DNA of 64,000 bases from Pseudaminobacter sp040049255 (GTDB lineage: Bacteria > Pseudomonadota > Alphaproteobacteria > Rhizobiales > Rhizobiaceae). Position numbers and translations under genes: made by a program. This document shows, one piece after another, positions 7,557 through 16,010 of this stretch. Each line of letters starts with the position of its first letter. Position 1 is the stretch's first letter. Location: contig NZ_JBDZDR010000001.1 in NCBI RefSeq assembly GCF_040049255.1, positions 868,001 to 932,000 of the forward strand, written 5' to 3'. The notes beneath the pieces were generated by a model that ran no database searches, was not told the origin of the DNA, and saw only the letters and a program-made list of their open reading frames with translations.

Positions 7557-8396
7557 ATGGAGGCCCCAGCTAAGCGGCGGTATGGTCAGGAGGCAAAGGA
7601 GCGATCCGCCTTGCAGCATGTGAAGACCGAAGGACATGGCAATGTGGCGGCCCTCGAGGTCGCCGCGGTCAGCTATTCCTACGGCTCCAAGCGGGCGCTC
7701 TCGGACGTCTCCTTCACCATCGCGCCGGCCACCTTTACCGTTCTGCTCGGCCTCAACGGCGCCGGCAAGACGACGCTGTTCTCGTTGATCAGCCGCCTCT
7801 ACAACACGCGCGATGGCTCGATCCGCATCTTCGGGCACGATGTTGCCCGCGCCTCGGGCGAAGCACTGAAACGCCTCGGCATCGTCTTCCAGGCACGCAC
7901 GCTCGATCTCGACCTCAGCGTCTACCAGAACCTTGCCTATCATGCCTCGCTGCACGGCATCGGCGGGCGCGAGGCACGGGCGCGCATCGAGGCCCTGCTG
8001 CAGCAGGTGGACATGAGCGACAGGCTGCACGACAAGGCGCGCAGCCTGTCGGGCGGCCAGATGCGGCGCATCGAGATCGCGCGTGCCATGCTTCACCGCC
8101 CGCCCCTGCTGTTGCTGGACGAGGCGACGGTAGGGCTCGACATCCAGTCGCGCGCCGGCATCCTCGCCACCATCCGCAAGCTTGTGGCGACCGAAGGCGT
8201 CGGCGTGCTGTGGGCCACGCATCTCATCGACGAGGTCGAGGACAGCGATCATGTCGTGGTGCTGCGCGAGGGCCGCCTCGTCGCGGCCGGCGGCGTCGTG
8301 GAGGTGGTGCGCGCCGCGGGCATGAAGACGATCCGCCAGGCCTTTGCGCGGCTCAGCGGCCTTGACGACCAGCAGATGACGGACATGCAGCCATGA
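7557..8396 (+). CDS. ABC transporter ATP-binding protein (PQQ-associated, LutE-like)
   Basis: ABC ATPase of up to 279 aa. Walker A is LLGLNGAGKTT, the signature is LSGGQMRRIEIARAML, Walker B is LLLLDEATVGLD and the H-loop is WATHLIDEVED. This subfamily works with ABC-2 permeases. The start is uncertain: ATG at 7557 has no ribosome site, whereas an in-frame TTG at 7611 has AAAGGAG at 7595-7601, 9 nt upstream, and would remove 18 residues that precede the conserved domain. The stop overlaps the permease start by 4 nt, so the two proteins are probably made together. Substrate inferred from context only. Confidence 0.85.
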   Translation: MEAPAKRRYGQEAKERSALQHVKTEGHGNVAALEVAAVSYSYGSKRALSDVSFTIAPATFTVLLGLNGAGKTTLFSLISRLYNTRDGSIRIFGHDVARASGEALKRLGIVFQARTLDLDLSVYQNLAYHASLHGIGGREARARIEALLQQVDMSDRLHDKARSLSGGQMRRIEIARAMLHRPPLLLLDEATVGLDIQSRAGILATIRKLVATEGVGVLWATHLIDEVEDSDHVVVLREGRLVAAGGVVEVVRAAGMKTIRQAFARLSGLDDQQMTDMQP

Positions 8397-9268
8397 GCGA
8401 CCTGCCTGCCCGCACCAGCGACCATGGCACCGTGCCGATGCGGTCGCCACGCCTGGGCCTGCGGCAATATCTGATCTGCCTGAAGGGCATATTGGTGCGC
8501 GAGGGCCTGCGCTTCGTGAACCAGCGCGAGCGCTTCATTTCATCGCTGGTCCGGCCGCTGGTGTGGCTGCTGATCTTCGCCGCCGGCTTCCGCCAGGTGC
8601 TCGGCGTCTCGATCATCCCGCCCTACAAGACCTACGTGCTCTACGAGGTCTACATCACGCCCGGCCTCTGCGGCATGATCCTGCTGTTTTCCGGCATGCA
8701 GTCGTCGCTGTCGATGGTCTACGACCGCGAGATGGGCAACATGCGCACGCTGCTGGTCAGCCCCTTCCCGCGCTGGTACCTGCTGGTATCGAAGCTGTTC
8801 GCCGGCGTCGCCGTCGCCATCGCCCAGGTCTATGTGTTCCTGTTCGTGGCCTGGTTCTGGGACATCAAGGCGCCGCCGCTGGGCTATCTCTTCGTGCTGC
8901 CGGCGCTGTTCCTGGCGGGGTTGATGCTGTGCGCGCTCGGCATGTTCCTGTCGTCGCTCATCAAGCAGCTCGAGAACTTTTCCGGCGTGATGAACTTCGT
9001 GATCTTCCCGATGTATTTCGCCTCGCCGGCGCTCTATCCGCTCTGGCGCGTGCAGCAGTCGAGCCCCATCCTCTACAAGATCTGCCTGTTCAACCCCTTC
9101 ACCTATACGGTCGAGCTGATCCGCTTTGCGCTCTATTGCCAGATCGACTGGTTCTCTCTCGCCGTCGTGGTCGGGTGCACCTTGATGTTCCTGGCCGGCG
9201 CCATCATCGCCTACGACCCGTCGCGCGGCCTGATGAACCGTAAACAGGATACGGGAGGAAACGCCTGA
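8393..9268 (+). CDS. ABC-2 type permease (PedC/LutF-like)
   Basis: 291-aa inner-membrane protein with about six hydrophobic segments (for example PLVWLLIFAAGF, MILLFSGMQSSLSMVYDREMG, VYVFLFVAWFW, VVVGCTLMFLAGAIIAY). The DREMGNMRTLLVSPFPRWYLL segment is typical of ABC-2 permeases that pair with the preceding ATPase. Homologues next to PQQ alcohol dehydrogenases are known as PedC-type. ABC-2 permeases usually export, yet the operon also codes a binding protein, which normally implies import, so direction is unsettled. It overlaps the ATPase stop (ATGA) and the next gene's start (TGATG). Confidence 0.85.
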   Translation: MSDLPARTSDHGTVPMRSPRLGLRQYLICLKGILVREGLRFVNQRERFISSLVRPLVWLLIFAAGFRQVLGVSIIPPYKTYVLYEVYITPGLCGMILLFSGMQSSLSMVYDREMGNMRTLLVSPFPRWYLLVSKLFAGVAVAIAQVYVFLFVAWFWDIKAPPLGYLFVLPALFLAGLMLCALGMFLSSLIKQLENFSGVMNFVIFPMYFASPALYPLWRVQQSSPILYKICLFNPFTYTVELIRFALYCQIDWFSLAVVVGCTLMFLAGAIIAYDPSRGLMNRKQDTGGNA

Positions 9269-9900
9269 TGAGACCTTTGCTGCCGATCTGCAGCCTTGCC
9301 GGCATTCTGCTGGCATGCGCCCTCGTCCACCCTGCCAATGCCGCCACCACCGAACCCGACTGGCCATGCATGCAGCGCAAGGTGCCCGAACTGTCGCTGG
9401 CCCAGATCTGGAACGGGCCGGAACTGCCGGACACGGCCAAGGGCTGGGAAAACGATCCCGACATTGCCAAACGCGTGCGCGAGCTCGCCGCCCGCCGGCT
9501 GCCATTGCCGGATGCAGAGCAGCAGATCAAGGACTTCGCCGCCAGCCTGCCGCCGGACAAGCTGGTGCCCGCGATGACCATGCTGGAACAGGGCCTGTTC
9601 GACCACATGAACGCCGAACGATCGCGCGTCATGAGCGGCATAACCCGCTATGCGCGCAAGCAGATCGAGGTTGCCGCAGATCTGCGCAAGGAGGCCTCGG
9701 AACTCGACGACCTGACCGCCAAGCCCGATGCCGACCCCAATCAGGTGACGCAACTGACTGACCGGCTGAATTGGGAGACGCGGGTCTTCGACGAGCGGGT
9801 GAAGTCGCTCACCTATGTTTGCGAGGTGCCGACGCTGATCGAGCAGCGGCTCTATCAGCTTTCAAAGACCATCGCCGATACCCTCGCACCGAAGAAGTAG
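9268..9900 (+). CDS. Exported protein of unknown function closing the lut-like cluster
   Basis: 210-aa protein with a signal peptide (MRPLLPICSLAGILLACALV, cleavage after ANA). The mature part starts TTEPDWPCMQRKVPELSLAQIWNGPELP, with one Cys there and a second near YVCEVPTL at the C-terminus, possibly a disulfide. The middle is charged and helical (ARRLPLPDAEQQIKDFAASLPPDK, then RYARKQIEVAADLRKEASELDDL), suggesting a coiled-coil bundle. Its start overlaps the permease stop (TGATG). Position and size match the last exported protein (lutG) of lanthanide utilisation clusters. I recognise no catalytic motif. Confidence 0.7.
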   Translation: MRPLLPICSLAGILLACALVHPANAATTEPDWPCMQRKVPELSLAQIWNGPELPDTAKGWENDPDIAKRVRELAARRLPLPDAEQQIKDFAASLPPDKLVPAMTMLEQGLFDHMNAERSRVMSGITRYARKQIEVAADLRKEASELDDLTAKPDADPNQVTQLTDRLNWETRVFDERVKSLTYVCEVPTLIEQRLYQLSKTIADTLAPKK

Positions 9901-9904
9901 CGCC

Positions 9905-10858
9905 TCATACCAGCTCCGGCCGGGGCGCCTGGGCGGGATAGAGCTTGCCGAACAGCGGCAGGTACATCGCGCCCTTGCGCATCAGGAAATCGTGGAAGGT
10001 GGACATGGCCGGCGAGATCGCCCGGTCGGCCCGCATCACCGCGAACCATTGCCGGCGGATCGGCATGCCCTGTACGTCCAGTATGACGAGACGCCTCGTT
10101 TCCACTTCGAAGGCAACGGTGTGCGCGGAAATGAAGGCAATCCCCAGCCCCGCCATAACCGCCTGCTTGATGGTCTCGTTGGAGTCCATCTCCGTGCCAA
10201 GGTCGTCCAGCCGGCCGGGAATTTCGCTCAGGAAAATCTCCAGCGAAATGCGCGTGCCAGAACCCGGCTCGCGGATCAGGAAGTTTTCGCGGGCGATGCG
10301 TTCCTTGGAAATGTCGCGGGCCTTCGCCAGCGGATGGTCGGGTGCTGCGATGATGACCAGCGGGTGGTCGCCGAAGGCCGACGCCCGCACAGGCACGTCG
10401 CGCGCCGGACGCCCCATCAGCGCGATGTCGACATCATGGCTCTTCAGGTTGGCGATCGTCTCGGCGCGGTTGCCGACCAGAAGGTTCATCTCGATGTCCG
10501 GATATTCCTTCATGAAGGCGGCCATCAGCCGTGGCGCGAAATATTTGGCGGTGGAGACGACACCCAGCGTCAGGCTGCCGGTGCGCACGCCCTTTATCGC
10601 GTCGATCTGATCTTCCAGCAGCCGCAGCCGCTCCTCGATCGCCTGGGCCGCATCGACCAGGGCCAATCCTGCGGCAGTCGGACGCATCCCGTCTGCGGTG
10701 CGGTCGAAAAGGGCGATGCCGAGTTCGTCCTCGGCCTGCCTCAGCTGGATCGTTACCGCCGGCGCGGTCAGCCCCAAGGCCTTGGCAGCGTTGACGATTT
10801 TGCCCGTGGCGATGATCGCCTGAACTGCCCTGAGCTGCCTGAAAGTGAGGTTCCGCAT
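9905..10858 (-). CDS. cbbR: LysR-type regulator of the Calvin-cycle operon
   Basis: 317-aa LysR-family transcription factor. The N-terminal winged helix-turn-helix covers residues 1-62 (LTFRQLRAVQAIIATGKIVNAA, then LGLTAPAVTIQLRQAEDELG), followed by a linker helix and the two-lobed effector domain from about residue 92. It is divergent from cbbF across 120 bp, the standard arrangement for CbbR, which activates cbb operons in response to metabolites such as RuBP, phosphoenolpyruvate or NADPH in characterised species. Two inverted repeats with LysR-box character lie in the shared promoter. Identity as CbbR rests on sequence family plus position. Confidence 0.9.
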   Translation of the reverse strand: MRNLTFRQLRAVQAIIATGKIVNAAKALGLTAPAVTIQLRQAEDELGIALFDRTADGMRPTAAGLALVDAAQAIEERLRLLEDQIDAIKGVRTGSLTLGVVSTAKYFAPRLMAAFMKEYPDIEMNLLVGNRAETIANLKSHDVDIALMGRPARDVPVRASAFGDHPLVIIAAPDHPLAKARDISKERIARENFLIREPGSGTRISLEIFLSEIPGRLDDLGTEMDSNETIKQAVMAGLGIAFISAHTVAFEVETRRLVILDVQGMPIRRQWFAVMRADRAISPAMSTFHDFLMRKGAMYLPLFGKLYPAQAPRPELV

Positions 10859-10877
10859 GGCCGATGCTAAATCTTTT

Positions 10878-10916
10878 TTACTAGAAAAGTAAAGTTATTA
10901 AAATTTACTTAGGTAA
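10878..10916. promoter_or_regulatory. Paired LysR-box-like inverted repeats between cbbR and cbbF
   Basis: Two inverted repeats lie in an AT-rich stretch of the 120-bp divergent promoter. The first is TTACT-N5-AGTAA at 10878-10892; the second is TTAC-N4-GTAA at 10905-10916, with centres about 25 bp apart. Both fit the T-N11-A-type symmetry of LysR operators, and paired sites on one face of the helix are usual for CbbR. They lie 20 bp from the cbbR start and 62 bp from cbbF. Confidence 0.6.
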
Positions 10917-10978
10917 GCGCCTTTGTTCTCATCCGTCTCAGGCTTGGTCGATGCTTTGCGACCGCTCGGGAGGACAAG

Positions 10979-12028
10979 ATGACGACGGCAACACTCGATG
11001 CGGTTCTGAATTCTTACGTTGGCAGCGGCAGCGACCTGCGTCGCGAGGCCATTGCCACGACGATCCGCCAGCTCGCCCAGGCGGCGGTCAAGGTGCGCAA
11101 CACCATCAATCAGGGCGCGCTTGGTAGAGCCTTCGCAGGCACGCGCGGCACCAATCACGACGGCGACGTGCAGAAGGACCTCGACGTCTTCGCCGACGAC
11201 ATCTTTCTGGACGCCATGCGCCATGCGCCGGTGCGTCTCTACGCCTCGGAGGAACTTGACCAGCCGGTCCTGCTCAACACGGATGCCGACCTTGCCATCG
11301 CCATCGATCCTCTCGACGGCTCCTCCAACATCGACACCAACGTGTCGATCGGAACGATTTTCTCGCTCCTCCCTGCAACTGGCGCGCCGGATGAAAATCC
11401 GGCCGCCTCCTTTTTGCAGCCGGGAACGAACCTGCTCGGCGCGGGCTTCTTCATCTATGGCCCGCAGCTGGCGCTGGTGCTGTCGCTTGGCAGCGGCACC
11501 CATGTCTTCGTCCAGTCGGCGCGACTGGGCACCTTCGTGCAGGCCTATGAAAGCCGCATCGTGCCGCCGCGCGCTCATGAATTTGCGATCAATGCCGCCA
11601 ACTACCGTCACTGGGACGAGGCCGTGCGGCTCTATGTCGACGATTGCCTGAAAGGCACCGAGGGTCCGCGCGAGCGCGACTTCAACATGCGCTGGATCGC
11701 TTCGCTGGTTGCCGACTGCTACCGCATCCTCATGCGCGGCGGCGTCTTCCTCTACCCGGGCGACCAGCGCCGCGGATACGCAAGCGGCCGCCTGCGGCTC
11801 GTCTACGAGGCCATCCCGATCGCCTATCTGATCGAGCAGGCCGGCGGCGCGGCGACCGACACGATCGAGCGCATACTGGATATCCATCCGCAGAGCCTGC
11901 ACCAGCGCACCCCGCTGGTCTTCGGCTCCGCTCGCGAGGTGGCCCGCATCACTCGTTATCACTTGGATCCGAGCAGCATCGGCGAGCGGTCGCCGCTGTT
12001 CGGCCATCGCGGCCTGTTCCGCGCCTGA
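10979..12028 (+). CDS. cbbF: Fructose-1,6-bisphosphatase class I (Calvin cycle)
   Basis: 349-aa cytoplasmic enzyme that hydrolyses fructose 1,6-bisphosphate (and often sedoheptulose 1,7-bisphosphate in cbb operons). The metal-binding motif DPLDGSSNID is at residues 110-119, with upstream acidic ligands at SEELD (90-94). GRLRLVYEAIPIAYLIEQAGG near the C-terminus matches the substrate region of class I FBPases. The ATG at 10979 has GGGAGGA 4 nt upstream. First gene of the cbb operon, 21 nt before cbbP; expression presumably depends on CbbR. Confidence 0.95.
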   Translation: MTTATLDAVLNSYVGSGSDLRREAIATTIRQLAQAAVKVRNTINQGALGRAFAGTRGTNHDGDVQKDLDVFADDIFLDAMRHAPVRLYASEELDQPVLLNTDADLAIAIDPLDGSSNIDTNVSIGTIFSLLPATGAPDENPAASFLQPGTNLLGAGFFIYGPQLALVLSLGSGTHVFVQSARLGTFVQAYESRIVPPRAHEFAINAANYRHWDEAVRLYVDDCLKGTEGPRERDFNMRWIASLVADCYRILMRGGVFLYPGDQRRGYASGRLRLVYEAIPIAYLIEQAGGAATDTIERILDIHPQSLHQRTPLVFGSAREVARITRYHLDPSSIGERSPLFGHRGLFRA

Positions 12029-12049
12029 CCTGGGGGGAGAAAGCGTTTC

Positions 12050-12922
12050 ATGTCGGCCAAGCACCCGATCATTTCCATCACAGGCTCCTCCGGCGCCGGC
12101 ACCACTTCGGTCAAGCGCGTCTTCGAGCAGATCTTCCGGCGCGAGCACATCGAGGCCGCCTTCATCGAGGGCGATGCCTTCCACCGCTACGACCGCGCCG
12201 CGATGAAGCTGAAGGTCGCCGAGGAGGAGGAGAAGGGAAACCCCAACTTCACCCACTTCAATGTCGAGGCCAACGAGCTGGAGATTCTCGAATCCGTGTT
12301 CGAGGAATATGGCCGCCGCGGAACGGGACGCACGCGCACCTATGTCCACGACGAGGAAGAGGCCAAGCTCTACGGCCAGCAGCCGGGCACCTTCACCGAA
12401 TGGCGCGAATTCCCGCCCAGCGACCTTCTGTTCTACGAAGGGCTGCATGGCTGCGTGGCGACCGAACAGGTCAACCTTGCCCGCCACGCCGACCTCAAGA
12501 TCGGCGTCGTGCCGGTCATTAATCTCGAATGGATCCAGAAGATCCACCGCGACCGGTCCACGCGCGGCTATTCCACCGAAGCCGTGATGGACGTGATCCT
12601 GCGGCGCATGCCTGACTATGTGCGCTACATCACTCCGCAGTTCACCCAGACCGACATCAACTTCCAGCGCGTGCCCATCGTCGACACGTCGAACCCCTTC
12701 ATCGCCCGATGGATACCCACGCCGGACGAGTCGATGCTGGTCATCCGCTTCGCGCGGCCACGCGGCATCGACTTCCCCTACCTGCTGTCGATGATCCACG
12801 ACAGCTTCATGTCGCGGGCGAATTCCATCGTGGTGCCGGGCAACAAGCTCGACCTCGCCATGCAGCTCATCCTTACCCCGCTCATCCTGCAACTCATCGA
12901 GCGCAAGAAGCGCGCGTCGTGA
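12050..12922 (+). CDS. cbbP: Phosphoribulokinase
   Basis: 290-aa proteobacterial-type (class I) phosphoribulokinase making ribulose 1,5-bisphosphate from ribulose 5-phosphate and ATP. The P-loop is GSSGAGTTSVKR at residues 12-23. EGDAFHRYDR (about 40-49) and the EGLHGC segment are the substrate-binding motifs. The 290-aa length is typical. The GGGGGAGAAAG upstream of the ATG provides a ribosome site. Together with CbbLS it makes the Calvin cycle specific; the other enzymes here could also serve gluconeogenesis or the pentose phosphate pathway. Confidence 0.96.
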   Translation: MSAKHPIISITGSSGAGTTSVKRVFEQIFRREHIEAAFIEGDAFHRYDRAAMKLKVAEEEEKGNPNFTHFNVEANELEILESVFEEYGRRGTGRTRTYVHDEEEAKLYGQQPGTFTEWREFPPSDLLFYEGLHGCVATEQVNLARHADLKIGVVPVINLEWIQKIHRDRSTRGYSTEAVMDVILRRMPDYVRYITPQFTQTDINFQRVPIVDTSNPFIARWIPTPDESMLVIRFARPRGIDFPYLLSMIHDSFMSRANSIVVPGNKLDLAMQLILTPLILQLIERKKRAS

Positions 12923-12932
12923 GGAGGAAGCC

Positions 12933-14945
12933 ATGAACCTGCAATCGTCTCTCAAGCCGAATCCGGCCGCCGAAACCGTGTCCGAGCGCGACATGGCCAA
13001 CGCCATCCGCGCACTGGCGATGGATGCCGTGCAGAAGGCCAATTCGGGCCATCCCGGCATGCCCATGGGCATGGCCGACGTGGCGACGGTGCTGTTCCAC
13101 CGTTTCATCAAGCTCGACCCGGCCAAGCCCGACTGGCCCGACCGCGACCGTTTCGTGCTGTCGGCCGGCCATGGCTCGATGCTGCAATATGCCCTGCACT
13201 ATCTGATCGGCTATCCCGACATGCCGATCGAGCAGTTGCAGAATTTCCGCCAGCTCGGCAGCCGCACCGCCGGCCACCCCGAATACGGCCACGCGCAGGG
13301 CATCGAGACAACCACCGGCCCGCTCGGCCAGGGCATCTCCACCGCCGTCGGCATGGCACTGGCCGAACGCATGCTGGCCGCGCGCCACGGCGCCGATCTG
13401 GTCGACCATTACACCTATGTGATCGCCGGTGACGGCTGTCTGCAGGAAGGCGTCAGCCACGAGGCGATCGACCTTGCCGGCCATCTGAAGCTCGACCGCC
13501 TGATCGTCTTCTGGGACAACAATTCGATTTCCATCGACGGCCCGACTTCGCTGTCGACCTCGATGGACCAGCCGGCCCGCTTCCGGGCGGCAGGCTGGGA
13601 CGTGCAGGAGATCGATGGCCACGATGTGGACGCGATCGCCGCGGCAATCAACCACGCGCGCAGTTCGGACCGCCCATCGCTGATCGCCTGCCGCACCATT
13701 ATCGGCAAGGGCGCGCCCCATCTCCAGGGCTCCGAAAAGACCCACGGCGCGCCGCTCGGCGAAGCCGAAGTCGCCGCCGCGCGCGAAAACATCGGCTGGC
13801 CCTGGCCTCCGTTCGAGGTGCCGGATCAAATTGTGGCTGCATGGCGCGAAGTTGCCGGCCGCGGCGAAGCTGCACGCCGCGAGTGGGAAGTGCGGCTTGC
13901 AGCCTCCGCACACCGCGATGCTTTCGAGGCGGCAATTGCCGGCGATGTCCCGCCTGCCGTGTTCGAGGCGCTCGACTCCTTCCGCAAGGAGCATATCGAG
14001 AAGGCCACCAAGGTCGCCACCCGGAAGGCTTCCGAAATGGCGCTCGGCGTCATCAACGGCGCCACCGACCTCACCGTCGGCGGGTCGGCGGACCTCACCC
14101 ACTCCAACCTGACCATCACCAAGGGCATGAACCGCCTCGTCGCCGGCGACTATTCCGGCAGCTATGTCCACTACGGCATCCGCGAGCACGGCATGGCGGC
14201 GGCCATGAACGGCATCGCGCTGCATGGAGGCTTCGTGCCCTACGGCGGCACGTTCCTGTGCTTCACCGACTATGCGCGCGGCGCCATACGCCTGTCCGCC
14301 CTGATGGGCCAGCGGGTCATCTATGTCATGACCCACGATTCCATCGGCCTCGGGGAGGACGGCCCGACGCACCAGCCGGTCGAGCATCTCGCCATGCTGC
14401 GCGCCACGCCGCATCTCAACGTGTTCCGCCCGGCCGACATCATCGAGACGGCGGAGTGTTGGGAACTGGCCCTGAAGACGATGGACCGGCCGAGCGTGCT
14501 GGTGCTGTCGCGCCAGAACCTGCCGATGCTGCGGCCTGCCCATTCGAGCGAGAACCGCTCCGCACGCGGTGCCTATGTGCTGCGCGAGACGGGAGGCCCG
14601 CGCGCGGTGACGCTGATCGCCACCGGCTCCGAGGTCGAGATCGCGGTGGCCGCCGCCGAGAAGCTGAAGGCCGAGCGCGGCATCGAGGCTGCGGTCGTCT
14701 CCATGCCGTGCTGGGAGCTGTTCGAGGCGCAGGACGCGGCCTATCGCAAGTCCGTTCTCGGCACCGCCCCGCGCGTGGCGGTGGAAGCTGCCGCCCGCCT
14801 CGGCTGGGACCGCTGGATCGGCGAGAACGGCGCTTTCATCGGCATGTCGGGCTTCGGCGCCAGCGCCCCCGCCGCCGAACTCTACCGCCACTTCAACATC
14901 ACGCCCGAAGCGGTCGCCGGCGCGGCCCTCGAGCTCATCGACTGA
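12933..14945 (+). CDS. cbbT: Transketolase
   Basis: 670-aa thiamine-diphosphate enzyme transferring two-carbon units between sugar phosphates. Visible features are the substrate/ThDP region NSGHPGMPMGMAD (37-49), TTGPLGQGISTAVGMA (127-142), the ThDP-Mg motif GDGCLQEGVSHEA starting at 166, and a C-terminal pyrimidine-binding part with REHGMAAAMNGIALHGG. Full length for the family. Lies 10 nt after cbbP with its own GAGGAGGAAG ribosome site. As part of the cbb operon it regenerates the CO2 acceptor; a second housekeeping copy probably exists elsewhere. Confidence 0.96.
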   Translation: MNLQSSLKPNPAAETVSERDMANAIRALAMDAVQKANSGHPGMPMGMADVATVLFHRFIKLDPAKPDWPDRDRFVLSAGHGSMLQYALHYLIGYPDMPIEQLQNFRQLGSRTAGHPEYGHAQGIETTTGPLGQGISTAVGMALAERMLAARHGADLVDHYTYVIAGDGCLQEGVSHEAIDLAGHLKLDRLIVFWDNNSISIDGPTSLSTSMDQPARFRAAGWDVQEIDGHDVDAIAAAINHARSSDRPSLIACRTIIGKGAPHLQGSEKTHGAPLGEAEVAAARENIGWPWPPFEVPDQIVAAWREVAGRGEAARREWEVRLAASAHRDAFEAAIAGDVPPAVFEALDSFRKEHIEKATKVATRKASEMALGVINGATDLTVGGSADLTHSNLTITKGMNRLVAGDYSGSYVHYGIREHGMAAAMNGIALHGGFVPYGGTFLCFTDYARGAIRLSALMGQRVIYVMTHDSIGLGEDGPTHQPVEHLAMLRATPHLNVFRPADIIETAECWELALKTMDRPSVLVLSRQNLPMLRPAHSSENRSARGAYVLRETGGPRAVTLIATGSEVEIAVAAAEKLKAERGIEAAVVSMPCWELFEAQDAAYRKSVLGTAPRVAVEAAARLGWDRWIGENGAFIGMSGFGASAPAAELYRHFNITPEAVAGAALELID

Positions 14946-14958
14946 ACGGGAGGAGCAA

Positions 14959-16008
14959 TTGGCAGTTCGCGTCGCAATCAACGGCTTTGGCCGCATCGGC
15001 CGCAACATCCTGCGCGCCATCATCGAGTCGGGCCGCACCGACATCGAGGTGGTGGCGATCAATGATCTCGGCCCGGTCGAGACCAATGCACATCTGCTGC
15101 GCTACGACAGCGTCCACGGCCGCTTCCCCGGCACGGTGACCGTCAAGGGCGACACCATGGTCGTCGACGACCTGCCGCCGATCAGGGTGACGGCGATCCG
15201 CAATCCGGCCGAACTGCCGCATGCGGAGCTGGAGGTCGACATCGTGCTCGAATGCACCGGCATCTTCACCTCGAAGGAGAAGGCCTCGGCGCATCTCGCG
15301 GCCGGCGCCCGCCGCGTGCTCGTCTCCGCCCCCGCCGACGGCGCCGACCTGACAGTGGTCTACGGCGTCAACGACGACAAGATCAGCAAGGAGCACGTCG
15401 TTGTCTCCAACGCGTCCTGCACCACCAACTGCCTGGGGCCGGTCGCCAAGGTGCTGCATGAGGCCATCGGCATCGAGCGCGGCTTCATGACAACGATCCA
15501 CTCCTACACCGGCGACCAGCCCACGCTGGACACCATGCACAAGGACCTCTACCGCGCCCGCGCCGCCGCCCTATCCCAGATCCCCACCTCGACGGGTGCG
15601 GCCAAGGCCGTCGGCCTGGTGCTGCCGGAACTGAAGGGCAAGCTCGACGGCGTCGCCATCCGCGTGCCGACGCCCAACGTCTCGGTGGTCGACTTCAAAT
15701 TCGTGCCCTCGCGCCCGACCACCGTGGAAGAGGTCAACGAGGCGATGAAGGCAGCCGCCGGGGGCAGGCTGAAGAACATCCTCGCCATCGTCGACGAGCC
15801 GCTGGTCTCGATCGACCTGAACCACAATCCGGCCTCGTCGTCCTTCGCGCTCGACCAGACCAAGGTCATCGAGGGCAACCTCGTCCGGGTCATGTCCTGG
15901 TACGACAACGAGTGGGGCTTTTCCAACCGCATGGCCGACACCGCCGCGGCGATCGGCCGGACGCTCGAACCCCGCAAGCAGTACAGCAGGACGAAGGAGG
16001 AAGCCTGA
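14959..16008 (+). CDS. cbbG: Glyceraldehyde-3-phosphate dehydrogenase, type I
   Basis: 349-aa dehydrogenase. The Rossmann motif INGFGRIGRN is at 7-16 and the catalytic Cys154 is in SNASCTTNCLGP, followed by HSYTGDQ and a typical C-terminal SWYDNEWGFSNRM. In the Calvin cycle it reduces 1,3-bisphosphoglycerate. The start is a TTG at 14959 with GGGAGGAG 5 nt upstream, which gives the expected MAVRVAINGFG N-terminus; no ATG gives a better start. About 10-15 residues longer at the C-terminus than many homologues. Located 13 nt after cbbT. Confidence 0.94.
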   Translation: MAVRVAINGFGRIGRNILRAIIESGRTDIEVVAINDLGPVETNAHLLRYDSVHGRFPGTVTVKGDTMVVDDLPPIRVTAIRNPAELPHAELEVDIVLECTGIFTSKEKASAHLAAGARRVLVSAPADGADLTVVYGVNDDKISKEHVVVSNASCTTNCLGPVAKVLHEAIGIERGFMTTIHSYTGDQPTLDTMHKDLYRARAAALSQIPTSTGAAKAVGLVLPELKGKLDGVAIRVPTPNVSVVDFKFVPSRPTTVEEVNEAMKAAAGGRLKNILAIVDEPLVSIDLNHNPASSSFALDQTKVIEGNLVRVMSWYDNEWGFSNRMADTAAAIGRTLEPRKQYSRTKEEA

Positions 16009-16010
16009 CC

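Noticed and set aside
10898..13126. 742-codon minus-strand open frame opposite cbbF, cbbP and the start of cbbT
   Set aside because: Antisense shadow of genes with unmistakable motifs on the other strand.
12894..15086. 730-codon minus-strand open frame opposite cbbT
   Set aside because: It is antisense to a clear transketolase gene and reflects high-GC codon bias; the translation is His/Arg/Gly-rich without any domain.
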